Part shown: positions 33,292 to 43,446 of the stretch, in pieces
How the letters are laid out: each line of letters begins with the position of its first letter
How positions within the stretch are numbered: the stretch's first letter is position 1
Origin: CAVPLM01 sp963713545
Lineage (GTDB): Bacteria > Actinomycetota > Thermoleophilia > RBG-16-64-13
Reading direction: 5' to 3'
DNA: 64,000 bases
Assembly: GCA_963713545.1 (NCBI GenBank)
Contig: CAVQME010000009.1
Span: 123,988 to 187,987, forward strand
Position numbers and translations under genes: made by a program
Notes under the pieces: model-generated
The model's database searches: none
Seen by the model: the letters and a program-made list of their open reading frames with translations, nothing else
What the model was told of the DNA's origin: nothing

Positions 33292-35654
33292 CTACTGCCG
33301 CGCCATGGCGATCTTCATCTCGGCCTCCGTGTCCTGGATCAGCTCGCCGGACAGGTCCAGCGTGACCCGCTTGATGGTCCCGGTGAACGGGAATCGCCCG
33401 GTGTACTTCTCCGGCGCAGCCGGCTCACCGCCGTCGTAGCCGCAGGTCAGGCCCTGTGTTCCGAACATGTTCAGGACCGAGTAGGGCATGTCGACATGCC
33501 GACGAGCTTGCGATCGATGTAGAGCTGGCTTCTGGCCGGCACCCCGAGCCCCTTAGCGACGTCGGGCTTGCCCGTCGGCTCGAACTCGTAGCGCAGCTCC
33601 ACCTCGCCCTCCGGGATCACCGCGTCGGACGTGAGCCAGAACCGCTCCCGGCCCAGCCAGTTGTAGAGGAAGAAGAGCTTCTGATCCTGGACGAAGAAGA
33701 CGTAGCCGCCGGTGCGGCCGCCCTGGGCCAGCAACACTCCTTCCGCCCCTCCCTGCGGTATCACGACGTCGGCCGTTATGCTCCAGGGGCGGTTATAGCC
33801 CTTGGGCGCGGCGGTGAAGGGGATCCCCGACCCGCCCTGGTAGTAGACGAACGTGTTCCTCGGCCGGGCGATCGTGGGGCGCTCCACGTTGAGCCGTTCG
33901 AGGGCGGTGCCGTCGATGGGCAGCACCTGGTACTTGCCCGCTTCTGCCCACCATCTGCCGATCAGCTCGATCAGCTTGTCGCGATGCTCCTCCGCGAGGT
34001 TCCGGGTCTCGGAGTAGTCCTCGTCGACGTGGAAGAGCTCCCAGTCATGGGTCTCGATGTCGAGGAGCACATCGTTGGTGATGGCCGAGCCGAACTTGCG
34101 CCCCTTCTTCGCGGCCTCGGTGAAGTTCCGTCCGGGCCACGGGCAGACCGCACGCCAGCCGTCGTGGTAGATCGAACGGTGGGCGAACATCTCGAAGTAC
34201 TGAGTGTGGTGATTGCTCGGCGCAGCCGGCTCGTTGAAGGTGTGGGCGAAGCTGATCCCGTCGACGGGAGCCTGAGTCACACCGCGGACTGCCGCCGGCG
34301 CCTCGACGCCTAGAGCTTCCAGGACCGTGGGGACCAGATCGATGCAGTGCCCGTACTGCGTTCGCAGCTCGCCTCGGGTCTGGATCCCCTTGGGCCACGA
34401 TACGATGCACGGGTCGGTGGTGCCGCCCCGGTAGGTCTCACGCTTCCAACGGCGGAACGGCGTGTTGCCCGCGTTGGCCCAGCCCCAGGGGTAATGGTTG
34501 CAGGTCTCCACGCCGCCCAGCTCGTCGATCATCTTGAGGTTGGCTTCGAGCGACTCCTGAACATTGTTGAAGAAGAACATCTCGTTGAGTGAGCCGACCG
34601 GGCTGCCCTCGGAGCTGGCGCCGTTATCCGAGATGACCATGATGAGCGTGTTGTCCAGCCGGCCGATCTCCTTGAGGAACTCCACGACGCGACCGAAGTG
34701 GTGGTCGGTGAAGCTGAGGAAGCCGGCGTAGACCTCCATGTACCGGGCGTAGAGCCGCTTGGCATCGTCCGACAGGGTGTCCCACTCGGGCACGTCAGGG
34801 TCCCGCGCCGACAGTTCGGTTCCCGCCGGTATGACGCCCATCTCCAACTGCCGCTGATGGACGGCCTTGCGGTACTCTTCCCAGCCGCCGTCGAACTTGC
34901 CCTTGTACTTGTCCGCCCACTCCTTGGGCACGTGGTGCGGTGCGTGACCGGCGCCTGTGGCGTAGTAGAGGAAGAAGGGCTTATCGGGCGCGTTGACGTG
35001 CGCGTCCTGGATGAACTCGATGGCCTTGTCGGCCAGATCGACGCTCAGATGGTAGCCGTCCTCCGGCAGTGCCGGCTGCTCCACCTCGTGGTTGTCGTAG
35101 GTCAGTTCGGGATACCACTGGTTGGTCTCGCCACCCAGGAAGCCGTAGTAGCGCTCGAAGCCGCGACCGAGCGGCCAGCGATCGTAGGGGCCGGCGGCGG
35201 TCGTGTGCTCGGGCGGCGTGAGGTGCCACTTGCCGACGCAGAAGGTGTTATAGCCGTTCTGCAGCAGCATCTCGCTGATCATCGCCCTGTCGAAGGGCAG
35301 GACGCCGTTGTAGCCCGGGTAGCCGGTGGAGGTCTCGGTGATCGAGGCCAGCCCCAGCGAGTGGTGGTTGCGCCCGGTCAGGATGCAGCCCCGTGAGGGC
35401 GAGCACAGGGCCGTGGTGTGCATATTCGTATAACGCAGGCCGTTGGCGGCCAGGCTGTCGATGACGGGCGTCTCGACCAACCCGCCGAAGCAGGAGAGTT
35501 GCCCGTATCCGACGTCGTCCAGCACGAAGAAGAGCACGTTGGGCGCGCCCTCCGGAGGGCGCGGCGGCTCCGGCCAGGCCGGCGAGGACTCCGCGGTGGT
35601 TCGTCCGATGACACCGGTGAAGGGGGTTCCATCTTTGTAGGTCTTGAGGGCCAT
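33292..35654 (-). CDS. Type I sulfatase (arylsulfatase family), one frameshift
   Basis: About 785 aa when joined. It has the metal-binding start NVLFFVLDDVGYGQLSCFGG, the formylglycine motif LCSPSRGCILTGRNHH (C-x-P-S-R, Cys matured to formylglycine by a separate enzyme), KWHLTP, and a middle DNGASSEGSPVGSLNE. One base is missing near 33483; the C-terminal 65 residues (PYSVLNMFGTQGLTCGYDGG onward) continue in another frame to 33292. The start at 35654 follows AAAGGAGATTC; the start at 35687 overlaps the transporter gene upstream. No signal peptide is seen, so it appears cytoplasmic. It would release sulfate from an organic sulfate ester; a SulP transporter gene lies just upstream on the same strand. 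Confidence 0.88.
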
Positions 35655-35683
35655 GAGAATCTCCTTTTCTTGCCCCGTGCTCG

Positions 35684-37372
35684 TCACGTAGATGTTTCCG
35701 GTGGCTCACGTTCTGAAACCCAGTCCTGAGCGGCATCCCAGGCTTCGTAGAGGGACTCTCCCACACGGTCCGTCTTCACGAAGATGTTCTTGCGCGAGAC
35801 GGAATCCACTATCCCGGCGCGCGCCAACTGTTCCCTGACAGATGGCTCGACCTCCGCCAGCATCAGGCGGCTCCCGTGCTCCAGCAGGTCACCTGCGTAA
35901 CGCTCGATCATACCCATGAAGGTGCTACCCAGTTCAGTGCGGCCGCGGAGGTTGACGATCACCACCGCGTGGCTCGTCTCCTCGTCTACCTCCGGCAGTT
36001 TGCCTTCGAATACCGCCGATGCTGCGTAAAAGAGGCTTCCGTAGGGAACGAGCACCGTCACAGTCCCGGGGAGGACGGTACTCGGCGGCGGTTGCTCGAG
36101 CGGGAGCTTCCCCTCCTTGAGCTTCCACTCTTTCACCGTGACTCGGTTCGATTGTTTGACGGTGTACAGCAAGATCGACAGAGCGACGCCGGCCAGCACC
36201 GCGTATTGCAGGGGTATCAACAAGACCAGGGCGAAGGTGATCACCATGATCACCCGCTGGATGTTGCCCGTACGCCATACCGCCAGGACGTTCGCCGGCT
36301 TGAGGATGCGGAAGCCGATCACGATCAGCAGGCCGGCAAGAGCCGGGACGGCGAGCTTGCCCACCGCGCCGGCGAAGAGCAGGACGACGATAGCGATCAC
36401 CACGCCGGCGAAGATGTTCGCGATGCGCGTCCTGGCTCCGCTGCTGACCACTAATGAGGTCGCGGAGGCCGAACCCCCGACCGGCATGCCCTGAAAGAAG
36501 CTGACGGCCACGTTGGCTGCCCCCTGCCCTATGAAGTCCCGCGAGGCGTTGGGGTACCGTCCATCCGGGTTGGCATACGCCTGGCTCACTCCTGCTCCCT
36601 GGATCAGTCCGATGATGGCCAGGGAGAGCGCGGGCACGACCAGCGTGGCCCATCCGGAGAAATCAGGCAGGGTGGGTCTGGGGAGGCCCCTCGTGATCTC
36701 CGCTATGTCGGAAACCCTGGGGACTGAATCCCAGCCGAAAAGAAACGGGAGGATCGAGGCCACAATAATGGCCACCACCAGGCCCAGTCCGTGGAGCCGG
36801 GTCTTCTCGAGTACGATGATGAGGATCACCACGCTCAACCCCACCGCGAGGGTGGGGAGATCGACCTGGTCGAGGTTGAAAAGCAGGTCCACCGTGCGGG
36901 CGACCTTGTTGCTGTATTCGCTCGCGTACCCGGTGAAGTCGCCTAATTGGCCGAGGATGATGAGAATGGCCACCCCATTCATGAACCCCACCATCTCCGA
37001 ATTGGGCACGAAGCGCATGAGTCGGCCCAACTTGAGGAAGCCGGCGATCAACATGATGGCCCCGGTGAAGAGAGCGAGAGTGAAAAGTACACCGGGGGAA
37101 TCGCCGCTCACGATCGCGGGGACGCTAGCGACCACCAGCGCCATAGCGCTGGTGGTCTGCACGCTCAGAAACACCGAACTCGAGAAGAACGCCCCCACCG
37201 GCGTCGCCAGCATGACCGCGTAAAGGGCATAGAGTGGATTCACGCCCGCGAGCACGCCGGAGGCGAGCGCGTCAGGCACGCTCTCCACGCCCAGAACGAC
37301 GCCCGCCGTCAGATCGGGCCGGACCGTCCTCTTATCGAACTTGAACCGTTTGAAGAAGCCGGGTAGTTTCAC
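35684..37372 (-). CDS. SulP family anion transporter with STAS domain
   Basis: A 562-aa protein with about 12 hydrophobic segments: LTAGVVLGVESVPDALASGV near the N-terminus (SulP signature region), FVPNSEMVGFMNGVAILIIL, and MPVGGSASATSLVVSSGART. A C-terminal cytoplasmic STAS domain (about residues 430-540: HAVVIVNLRGRTELGSTFM) follows. SulP proteins carry sulfate, bicarbonate or other anions. The start overlaps the stop of the upstream membrane protein gene by four bases, and the sulfatase follows 29 bases downstream. This suggests sulfate export/import linked to the sulfatase, though bicarbonate cannot be excluded. Confidence 0.88.
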   Translation of the reverse strand: MKLPGFFKRFKFDKRTVRPDLTAGVVLGVESVPDALASGVLAGVNPLYALYAVMLATPVGAFFSSSVFLSVQTTSAMALVVASVPAIVSGDSPGVLFTLALFTGAIMLIAGFLKLGRLMRFVPNSEMVGFMNGVAILIILGQLGDFTGYASEYSNKVARTVDLLFNLDQVDLPTLAVGLSVVILIIVLEKTRLHGLGLVVAIIVASILPFLFGWDSVPRVSDIAEITRGLPRPTLPDFSGWATLVVPALSLAIIGLIQGAGVSQAYANPDGRYPNASRDFIGQGAANVAVSFFQGMPVGGSASATSLVVSSGARTRIANIFAGVVIAIVVLLFAGAVGKLAVPALAGLLIVIGFRILKPANVLAVWRTGNIQRVIMVITFALVLLIPLQYAVLAGVALSILLYTVKQSNRVTVKEWKLKEGKLPLEQPPPSTVLPGTVTVLVPYGSLFYAASAVFEGKLPEVDEETSHAVVIVNLRGRTELGSTFMGMIERYAGDLLEHGSRLMLAEVEPSVREQLARAGIVDSVSRKNIFVKTDRVGESLYEAWDAAQDWVSEREPPETST

Positions 37373-38112
37373 GAGCCGTCTACCTCGCTCCGCGTGATCG
37401 GCTCAGCCGCTCTCGGCGCGACGCCATCTTCGGGAGCCTCGTGCCGCCGCCTGAAGGTGGTGATCAGAATGTACGTGCTCACGAGCAGCACCCAGGCTGG
37501 GAAGGCGAGGACCACCCATATCGACTGCGTAACGACGAACAGCAGCACCAGGGCGACGGCAAAGCTGAGAAACGCCAGCCAGCGGGGCACGACTTTGGTA
37601 CGTAGCCACAAGGTCGCGAGCGACATGACGAACACCGCGGCCATGCGCACGGCATAGATGGTGAAGATCTGTGCCACGACGTCGCGGGCGAAGTCGTAGG
37701 AGACGCTACCCCCGAAGGTGACCGGGTTACGAGTGTAGCTCACGAGGATGCCCCCGGCGACGCCCGCGGCCACGAACACCATGGCCAGGAAGATCAGTCC
37801 GGCTCCCAGCATGACGGTGGCGTAGAACTGGTCTTCGAAGCGGCCCAGGAGACTGCGCACGACGGCGATGAACCACAAGAAGGCGATGCCGGCGAAAGGC
37901 ATGAGGAAGATGGCGAACTCGAACCACCCGGCCCGTTCGGTCAGCCACACCTCGCCTTCGGCGGCGGCTCCGGTCAAGGCAAAGCGGATGAGAATCAAAC
38001 TCACCGAGAATAGGACGGCGAACACCACGCCGGCGATGGCGGCGGCGCGTGGGCTCCTCCTGGCCGGTAGGTTCTCGATCGATGCGACGCTGGTCGGAGT
38101 CTCTGTAGTCAT
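37369..38112 (-). CDS. Polytopic membrane protein, unknown function
   Basis: A 247-aa protein with six or seven predicted membrane segments (AAAIAGVVFAVLFSVSLILI, WFEFAIFLMPFAGIAFLWFI, YATVMLGAGLIFLAMVFVAA, VRMAAVFVMSLATLW, WLAFLSFAVALVLLFVV, IWVVLAFPAWVLLVSTYILI). No known family motif. The ATG at 38112 follows GGAGGG and replaces an earlier in-frame start at 38172 that would overlap the antiporter gene. Its stop overlaps the SulP start, so the two are translationally coupled and may cooperate. Confidence 0.75.
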   Translation of the reverse strand: MTTETPTSVASIENLPARRSPRAAAIAGVVFAVLFSVSLILIRFALTGAAAEGEVWLTERAGWFEFAIFLMPFAGIAFLWFIAVVRSLLGRFEDQFYATVMLGAGLIFLAMVFVAAGVAGGILVSYTRNPVTFGGSVSYDFARDVVAQIFTIYAVRMAAVFVMSLATLWLRTKVVPRWLAFLSFAVALVLLFVVTQSIWVVLAFPAWVLLVSTYILITTFRRRHEAPEDGVAPRAAEPITRSEVDGS

Positions 38113-38155
38113 CCCGCCCTCCGTTCGCTTGGAAAGTCCAGGCCGGTGCAGGTCG

Positions 38156-39463
38156 TCAGTCGGTGTGACCACCGTCAGTTCCCGGCAGCCGTGACGTCGG
38201 CGACGATATCCCCTGCCGTGTGTTGACCAATGTGGTCGCCCCGAGCTCGGGGCTACCGTGCGCGAAACCAGCCGCCTTCGAGCTGTACCACGCGGCTACC
38301 GGGCCGGCCGAAATACCATGCAGGATCACGCTGAGGACGATCGTCCAACCGGCGGCGGCGGCGAGCAGCGTCGTGTCGATGCCGGCCTCACTGAGCGACT
38401 GAAGAGCGAGGATCAGAAAGGCGATACTGGCCAGGCCGCGGGGACCGAACCAGCCCACGAACAAGACGGTCGACCAGTGCAGCCGTTTCCTCAAGAGCGC
38501 CAAGGCCACAGCCAACATGCGCACGACCGTGAGGCTCAGAAGCGCGTACACGATGGGCTGCCAGGCAAGTCCGTCGGTGAGCAGGACCGGCGCGATGGCC
38601 GCTCCGAAGATGAACCAGACTGCGAGCGTGAGCAGGACCCCCGTCCTCTCGACGTATTCGACCGCCTCGGTGGCTGCCTCATGGTTCACGGCCCCGAATG
38701 TGATGCCGGCTACAAAGGCCGCGATGAACCCGTTGCCCTCGAGTGCGAGGGCGCCGCCGTAGGCCAGCAACGCGAAGGCTAGGGCGGCGAATTGACGCGA
38801 GGCCACGGACGACCACTGCCGCCTGATGGAAAGACGCATGAGAAGGCCGGCTGCAAGACCGATGACCACGCCGATGCCCACGCCGATCGCCAGCTCCTCG
38901 ATGGCCACGACGAACGGACGTGCACTCTCCGCCGACTCCGCAATGACGAGGCCGATGAAGAGCATCACGACTGGGGTCGCCACACCGTCGTTGAGACCGC
39001 TCTCCACATTGATCTCGCGGCGCACCCTATCGGGTACCCGCGGATTCCTGAACATGGCGAGCCCAAGGGAGAGGTCGGTCGGCGCCAGGATGGAGGCAAG
39101 GAGGGCACAGGTGGCGAGACCGAGTGCGGGCAGTAGGAGCCAGGCCGATAGCGCCCCGAAGACGACCGCCAGGGGGAGAGCAACAAAGAGGAGCAGTATG
39201 AGGACCGAAGCGTCGCGGCGCAGAGCGCGAAGGTTGACGCTGGAGGCATCGGAGAAGAGCAACATGGCCAAGGTCACTCCGGTCACCACCCGGACTATCT
39301 CCGAACCGATGGTCGCGTCGACCACGGATCCCAGTTCCGGGCCAAGCACGAAGCCGAGCACCACGAACACGATGGGCCCGGTGACCATCAGATACTCCAG
39401 CCGGGCCGCTCCCAGAGCGTACAGCGCTATGAGACCGACCAGGACGAGATATCCGGTCAACAC
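38156..39463 (-). CDS. CPA1-type cation:proton antiporter
   Basis: A 435-aa protein with 11-13 hydrophobic segments and the antiporter signature ILAPTDLSLGLAMF ... NVESGLNDGVATPVVMLF, including the Asp of the transport site in the discontinuous helix. C-terminal GWFGPRGLASIAFLILAL is also typical of Na+(K+)/H+ exchangers. It would regulate internal pH and sodium or potassium, and its stop lies 43 bases before the next membrane gene on the same strand. It heads a minus-strand block of transport genes. The 179 bases between it and the K+ channel at 39643 hold no feature I recognise. Confidence 0.87.
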   Translation of the reverse strand: MLTGYLVLVGLIALYALGAARLEYLMVTGPIVFVVLGFVLGPELGSVVDATIGSEIVRVVTGVTLAMLLFSDASSVNLRALRRDASVLILLLFVALPLAVVFGALSAWLLLPALGLATCALLASILAPTDLSLGLAMFRNPRVPDRVRREINVESGLNDGVATPVVMLFIGLVIAESAESARPFVVAIEELAIGVGIGVVIGLAAGLLMRLSIRRQWSSVASRQFAALAFALLAYGGALALEGNGFIAAFVAGITFGAVNHEAATEAVEYVERTGVLLTLAVWFIFGAAIAPVLLTDGLAWQPIVYALLSLTVVRMLAVALALLRKRLHWSTVLFVGWFGPRGLASIAFLILALQSLSEAGIDTTLLAAAAGWTIVLSVILHGISAGPVAAWYSSKAAGFAHGSPELGATTLVNTRQGISSPTSRLPGTDGGHTD

Positions 39464-39642
39464 GGCATGGGCCGCCTCTCCTGATAGTTAGGATGTTTCG
39501 CCCCAGGATAGTCGATTGGGGCAGATTTGGATAGCACCGCAAGGGTCCAAGAATGGACATGGTCCGCCTGGGCGGGCGCGGCTGGAAAAGCCGGCTCGAC
39601 ACTCGGCCGCAGCCGGTGACCCCGGAGGACCAGGTCGCCGTG

Positions 39643-40464
39643 CTACGGCTGTTCGCTCTGGGCACCCATCGTCCTGCGCAAGGCTTCCAGCTCGGCGCGG
39701 ATCGCCCGCAGCTCGTCGTGTAGCTCCGGAGACGGTCCGGTCGATGATTCAATGAGCGGCTCGTTCGAGGCGCCGGCCGGCTCCGCCTCCGTGGGAGCAA
39801 CCAAGACGCTCGCGAGGATACTGGCCAGGGAGCCGATTATCCCCACACCGGCGAACATCACGAAGATCCCGGTTATGCGCCCGGCGGCCGTTATCGGGAA
39901 CGTGTCTCCGTAGCCGACGGTGGTCAGCGTGACGATCGCCCACCAGAGGGCATCTCCTCCGGTGGTGATGTTGCCCTCTCCCGAACGACTCTCGAAGGTC
40001 AGCACCAGGATGCTCGTTATGACGAGAAGGACGAACGCGGCCAATACGGTGACGAACGCCGCGTACTGCCCCCGGTGGGCAAGCACGTCGGCGATGATTT
40101 CCTTCCCCCTCTTGCCACGCATAAGGCGAATGATCCGGGCAAGACGGCTCAGTCGCGCCAGCCGGAAGAGCCCCGCGTACTTGAAGGCTCCCAAGCTGGG
40201 GATAGAGCCCAGGAGGTCGAGCCAGCCCCCTTCCCGGAAGAAGTACTGCCTGGCCGAGGTAGCGCGGCTCAGTCGTAGGCAGAAGTCGAAGAGAAACACG
40301 ACGCAGATCAGGTTGTCGTATACCCTCAGTAGTTGCTGGGTGGCTTCCGGCAGCGGCAGCAGGAGAAGGACCATGATGACGAGCGAGAGCACGGTGAACA
40401 CGAGCGTGAACATCTCGTAGGCGTTGCTGAATCCCCGCGCCTGCTTCGGTTGGTCGTCCGCCAT
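39643..40464 (-). CDS. Voltage-gated-type potassium channel
   Basis: A 273-aa protein with six TM segments. It has an S4-like positively charged helix (LFRLARLSRLARIIRLMRGK, about residues 100-119), a pore loop with the selectivity filter TLTTVGYGD (about 182-190), and a C-terminal coiled coil (LHDELRAIRAELEALRR, about 250-266) suited to tetramer assembly. The upstream region 40465-40727 has no other recognised gene. Confidence 0.9.
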   Translation of the reverse strand: MADDQPKQARGFSNAYEMFTLVFTVLSLVIMVLLLLPLPEATQQLLRVYDNLICVVFLFDFCLRLSRATSARQYFFREGGWLDLLGSIPSLGAFKYAGLFRLARLSRLARIIRLMRGKRGKEIIADVLAHRGQYAAFVTVLAAFVLLVITSILVLTFESRSGEGNITTGGDALWWAIVTLTTVGYGDTFPITAAGRITGIFVMFAGVGIIGSLASILASVLVAPTEAEPAGASNEPLIESSTGPSPELHDELRAIRAELEALRRTMGAQSEQP

Positions 40465-40727
40465 GTCTCTGTCCTCCGGTCGTCGATCGTTCGGGGCACC
40501 CGAGCCGCGCGGCGCATGAGTCCCACCGGGTTGATGTTCTCATCGGTTCCCTTGTCTCCTGCCCGAGGGCCGGCCTGGCAGGCGGGTTCCCCGGAGACGA
40601 TCTTCGGAATAGCGCGGGGGAGCGCCGAAACTACCGCATGCAAGCCTGGGGACGGTCCGACGGGTGTCGCTGCGAGTGACCGGGAGACGGGCGGGGCTGG
40701 ACATGGCTCTCCTCCCGCCGAGCCCGA

Positions 40728-41447
40728 TCAGTGATCGTCCGCCGGTCTTTCTCTTCGGGTCCGTCCCAGGTTGCTCACGAAAAGCGCGACCACCGTCACC
40801 AAGTACAAGTTCCCCAAGATGGCCTCGACGGCGGCCATCATCCTTCCCAAGCCGGTCACCGGAGACAGATCGCCAAAACCCGTGGTCGTGATCGTAATGA
40901 GGCTGAAGTAGATGAAGTCAGTGCCCGTCGGTTCTTCGGTCTGAGCGAAGAAAGCGCCGTCGCCCAGGAGCGCGATGACGCCGTAGACCAGGGCGAAGAG
41001 GAGCGCGACGAACAGGTATATGCAGAGAGTCCCCATGACCGTCTGCATGGAGATACGCCTGTGCTGTGCCAGTCGCTTGGCTATGACCACAGTACAGGCG
41101 ACCACGAAGACGGCGGACAAGATCGAGGCGATGCTTCCTATCACGGAGTCGGAGCCGATGACCACTGCCGCTACGATCACCACCAGAATGGGGGGGCCGA
41201 TCACTGCCGCCACACGGTTCCCTTGGCGGCGCGGACGCGAGACCCGCATCGTGAGGAAGAAGACCACTCCCATCACGGCCAGTCCAAGGGCTCTGGCTAT
41301 GGCGAATTCGCTGAACAGACCCACCATGACGAAGGCGATGACCATAGCGACCAGCACGAGGAAGTAGTTGTCCTCGACCAGCCGGAAACGGCCGGAACCA
41401 AGCTCACCTCGTACGATCTCGGCCTCGGGCTCTGGGGGTTCCGTCAT
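40728..41447 (-). CDS. Two-TM-pore potassium channel family protein
   Basis: A 239-aa protein with about seven hydrophobic segments and one pore loop with selectivity filter TITTTGFGD. The last helix pair and pore match the Ion_trans_2 domain; the N-terminal four or five helices act as an added membrane domain. The ATG at 41447 (MTEPPEPE) is preferred to the upstream start at 41570, which would run into the neighbouring gene. It lies 16 bases after the next membrane gene on the strand, so it is probably co-transcribed with it. Confidence 0.85.
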   Translation of the reverse strand: MTEPPEPEAEIVRGELGSGRFRLVEDNYFLVLVAMVIAFVMVGLFSEFAIARALGLAVMGVVFFLTMRVSRPRRQGNRVAAVIGPPILVVIVAAVVIGSDSVIGSIASILSAVFVVACTVVIAKRLAQHRRISMQTVMGTLCIYLFVALLFALVYGVIALLGDGAFFAQTEEPTGTDFIYFSLITITTTGFGDLSPVTGLGRMMAAVEAILGNLYLVTVVALFVSNLGRTRRERPADDH

Positions 41448-41463
41448 GTCGCAGCCTTGCTCG

Positions 41464-42717
41464 CTACGGCTCCAAACTCGCTCCCGGCGGGTCTGGCCCG
41501 GCAGTCGGCGCGGCCAGTTCGCCTGCGGCCTGGGCGGCAAGGTCGCTCTGGCGCGCCACGAAGAAGACAAGGCCCTCCAGGACTATCACCATCACGGCCA
41601 CCACGATGATCACCGCCAGACTCGGGCTCTCCCACAGCACCAAAACGAGGAAGCCCACGATCAGCAGACCCAGGTTCAGCCAGAGGCGGTGGCGCGAGAG
41701 CCACCTGCCCGCCTGCCCGGTATCCCACCCGGCTTCGGTCACACGGCCGGCCGCCCGGGACATCGCTTCCCCCTGAAACGCCCCGATCAGGCGGCGGTGG
41801 ATGAGCAGGAGGAAGCCAAGGAAGAATAGACCCCAGGCCGTGCCCCGCAGAGCGATAGTGAGATCGCCCCAGATCACTCCCGCGACGTCGGTGGACATGC
41901 CTGCGTCCTCGACCGAGTTGAAGAGGATCATGCGGGCTATCAGCAGCATGATGACGAAGATCGCCATGCTGATCATGATGCCGATCCCCGCACGGACGGC
42001 GGTTCTCTGTCGCCGGCCCTTGGCGGCGACGGCGACCGACCCGGCCAGGAAGATCACTGCCAGGATGGGCAGCACGATGAACAGCTTGTTGAGGAAGTTG
42101 AGAAGGCCCCTGACCTTATCCAGCGCAGCGACCTGAGCGATAGGCACCTTGCTGCTGCTAAGGATGGGCCGTTCGCCCTCGGGGATCTCGATGCCCAACT
42201 GCTCCAATCGGTCCAAGATGCGAGTAGAGAGACCGCTCATGTCGAGTTCGATGACGCCTTCCTCGCCCAGTGACTCCCGTCCGGTGCCGTTCATGAAGTC
42301 GACGACTGTCGAGTGCACTGCGCGGACCGCGGCGGTCCAGATCGCCGGGAATTCATCACTGGCCACCAGACGCTCGGCTGCAGTGGCAGTCCACTCCTGC
42401 AACTGGTTCACCACGGGCGCGGCCAGGAAGCCGAGCCTGTCGGGGAAGACACTCTGGAGTCGCTCCTCGAGAGCCAGGCGCTCGAAGATCTGATTGGTGA
42501 TTGAAGTGGCGATGGCATCCTGCACGGCCGGCTCGGAAGCCAGGGGGCCGACGGCGTTGACGAACCCGTCGGTACTGTAGATGGTCCCGCGGACCCAGGC
42601 CCCGGTCACGGCGATGGGAAGGATTATGCATGCCAGCACCAGCAGGACCCAGGCCAGGATGCGTCGCCAGGCTCGGCCAGGGGCGCCTGGCGGCGACTCG
42701 ACGCTCGAGTCAGTCAT
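41464..42717 (-). CDS. Actinobacterial integral membrane protein, unknown function
   Basis: A 417-aa protein. An N-terminal TM (RRILAWVLLVLACIILPIAV) is followed by an external domain of about 170 residues (VNAVGPLASEPAVQDAIATS onward) and then five or so TM helices in the C-terminal half, ending with a Pro/Ala tail. The layout (one TM, large outer domain, several TMs) is common among unannotated actinobacterial envelope proteins. It sits between HdeD and K+ channel genes, fitting an envelope-stress group. No catalytic motif is visible. Confidence 0.75.
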   Translation of the reverse strand: MTDSSVESPPGAPGRAWRRILAWVLLVLACIILPIAVTGAWVRGTIYSTDGFVNAVGPLASEPAVQDAIATSITNQIFERLALEERLQSVFPDRLGFLAAPVVNQLQEWTATAAERLVASDEFPAIWTAAVRAVHSTVVDFMNGTGRESLGEEGVIELDMSGLSTRILDRLEQLGIEIPEGERPILSSSKVPIAQVAALDKVRGLLNFLNKLFIVLPILAVIFLAGSVAVAAKGRRQRTAVRAGIGIMISMAIFVIMLLIARMILFNSVEDAGMSTDVAGVIWGDLTIALRGTAWGLFFLGFLLLIHRRLIGAFQGEAMSRAAGRVTEAGWDTGQAGRWLSRHRLWLNLGLLIVGFLVLVLWESPSLAVIIVVAVMVIVLEGLVFFVARQSDLAAQAAGELAAPTAGPDPPGASLEP

Positions 42718-42744
42718 GGTTCCTCCCCAGGGATTCGAGCTGTT

Positions 42745-43293
42745 CTAGGCAGTCGCGTACTTGTCGGGATGTTTGCTCTCGCTCCTCACGACGAACGCGA
42801 GGACTATGCCGATGACTCCCAGGATCACGAACCACAAGCCGAGCAGCCAAGTCAGGGCGGTCACGGATTCAGCCGGCCAGGCCACGATGACGATACCGGC
42901 GATGACCTGGACGATCCCCAGGAAGATGGTGAAACCACGTTGAGGATAGTCCTTGTCGCCGACGGCCATGATGAAGTCGACGATGCCGGAGATGATCCAA
43001 TAGACGCCCAGGATGACCGCTATCACAACCACCGTATCCCATATGTTGCGCAGCACGATCACGCCCACGAAGATGGCGATGATGCCCAGCAGGATGGACC
43101 ACACCCTGTGCTGCTGGCCGGCTCCGAACGATTTGACCAGGCGGTAGATTCCCACCACCAGCAACTGAAGGCCGAACAGCAGGGCCAAGACCTTCAACGT
43201 CGCGTCCGGCCACACCATGACAAGGATCCCTATCACCAGAGTGAGAAACCCGAAGAACAGCACCCACCCCCAGGAACGCCCGACTTCTTCCAT
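42745..43293 (-). CDS. HdeD family (DUF308) membrane protein
   Basis: A 182-aa protein with six TM helices arranged as repeated hairpins (FFGFLTLVIGILVMVWPDAT, LLGIIAIFVGVIVLRN, IFLGIVQVIAGIVIVAWPAE), matching the HdeD acid-resistance family. WP motifs recur at helix ends, as is typical. The ATG at 43293 has AAAGGAG upstream and is preferred over an in-frame start at 43344. Likely a membrane stress protein. Confidence 0.87.
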   Translation of the reverse strand: MEEVGRSWGWVLFFGFLTLVIGILVMVWPDATLKVLALLFGLQLLVVGIYRLVKSFGAGQQHRVWSILLGIIAIFVGVIVLRNIWDTVVVIAVILGVYWIISGIVDFIMAVGDKDYPQRGFTIFLGIVQVIAGIVIVAWPAESVTALTWLLGLWFVILGVIGIVLAFVVRSESKHPDKYATA

Positions 43294-43446
43294 GACCTGC
43301 TCCTTTCCCCACCGTTTGCGCTGAACATGCCCCACGTCTTCCACTCCTACCCGAGAATATCAGGGAGGAAACCATCGCGGAAGAGTCCAGCAGAAGAGCC
43401 GCTGCGTCTCGAGGCCCTGGATCAGGGGCGCCCTTGACCCGCGCGG

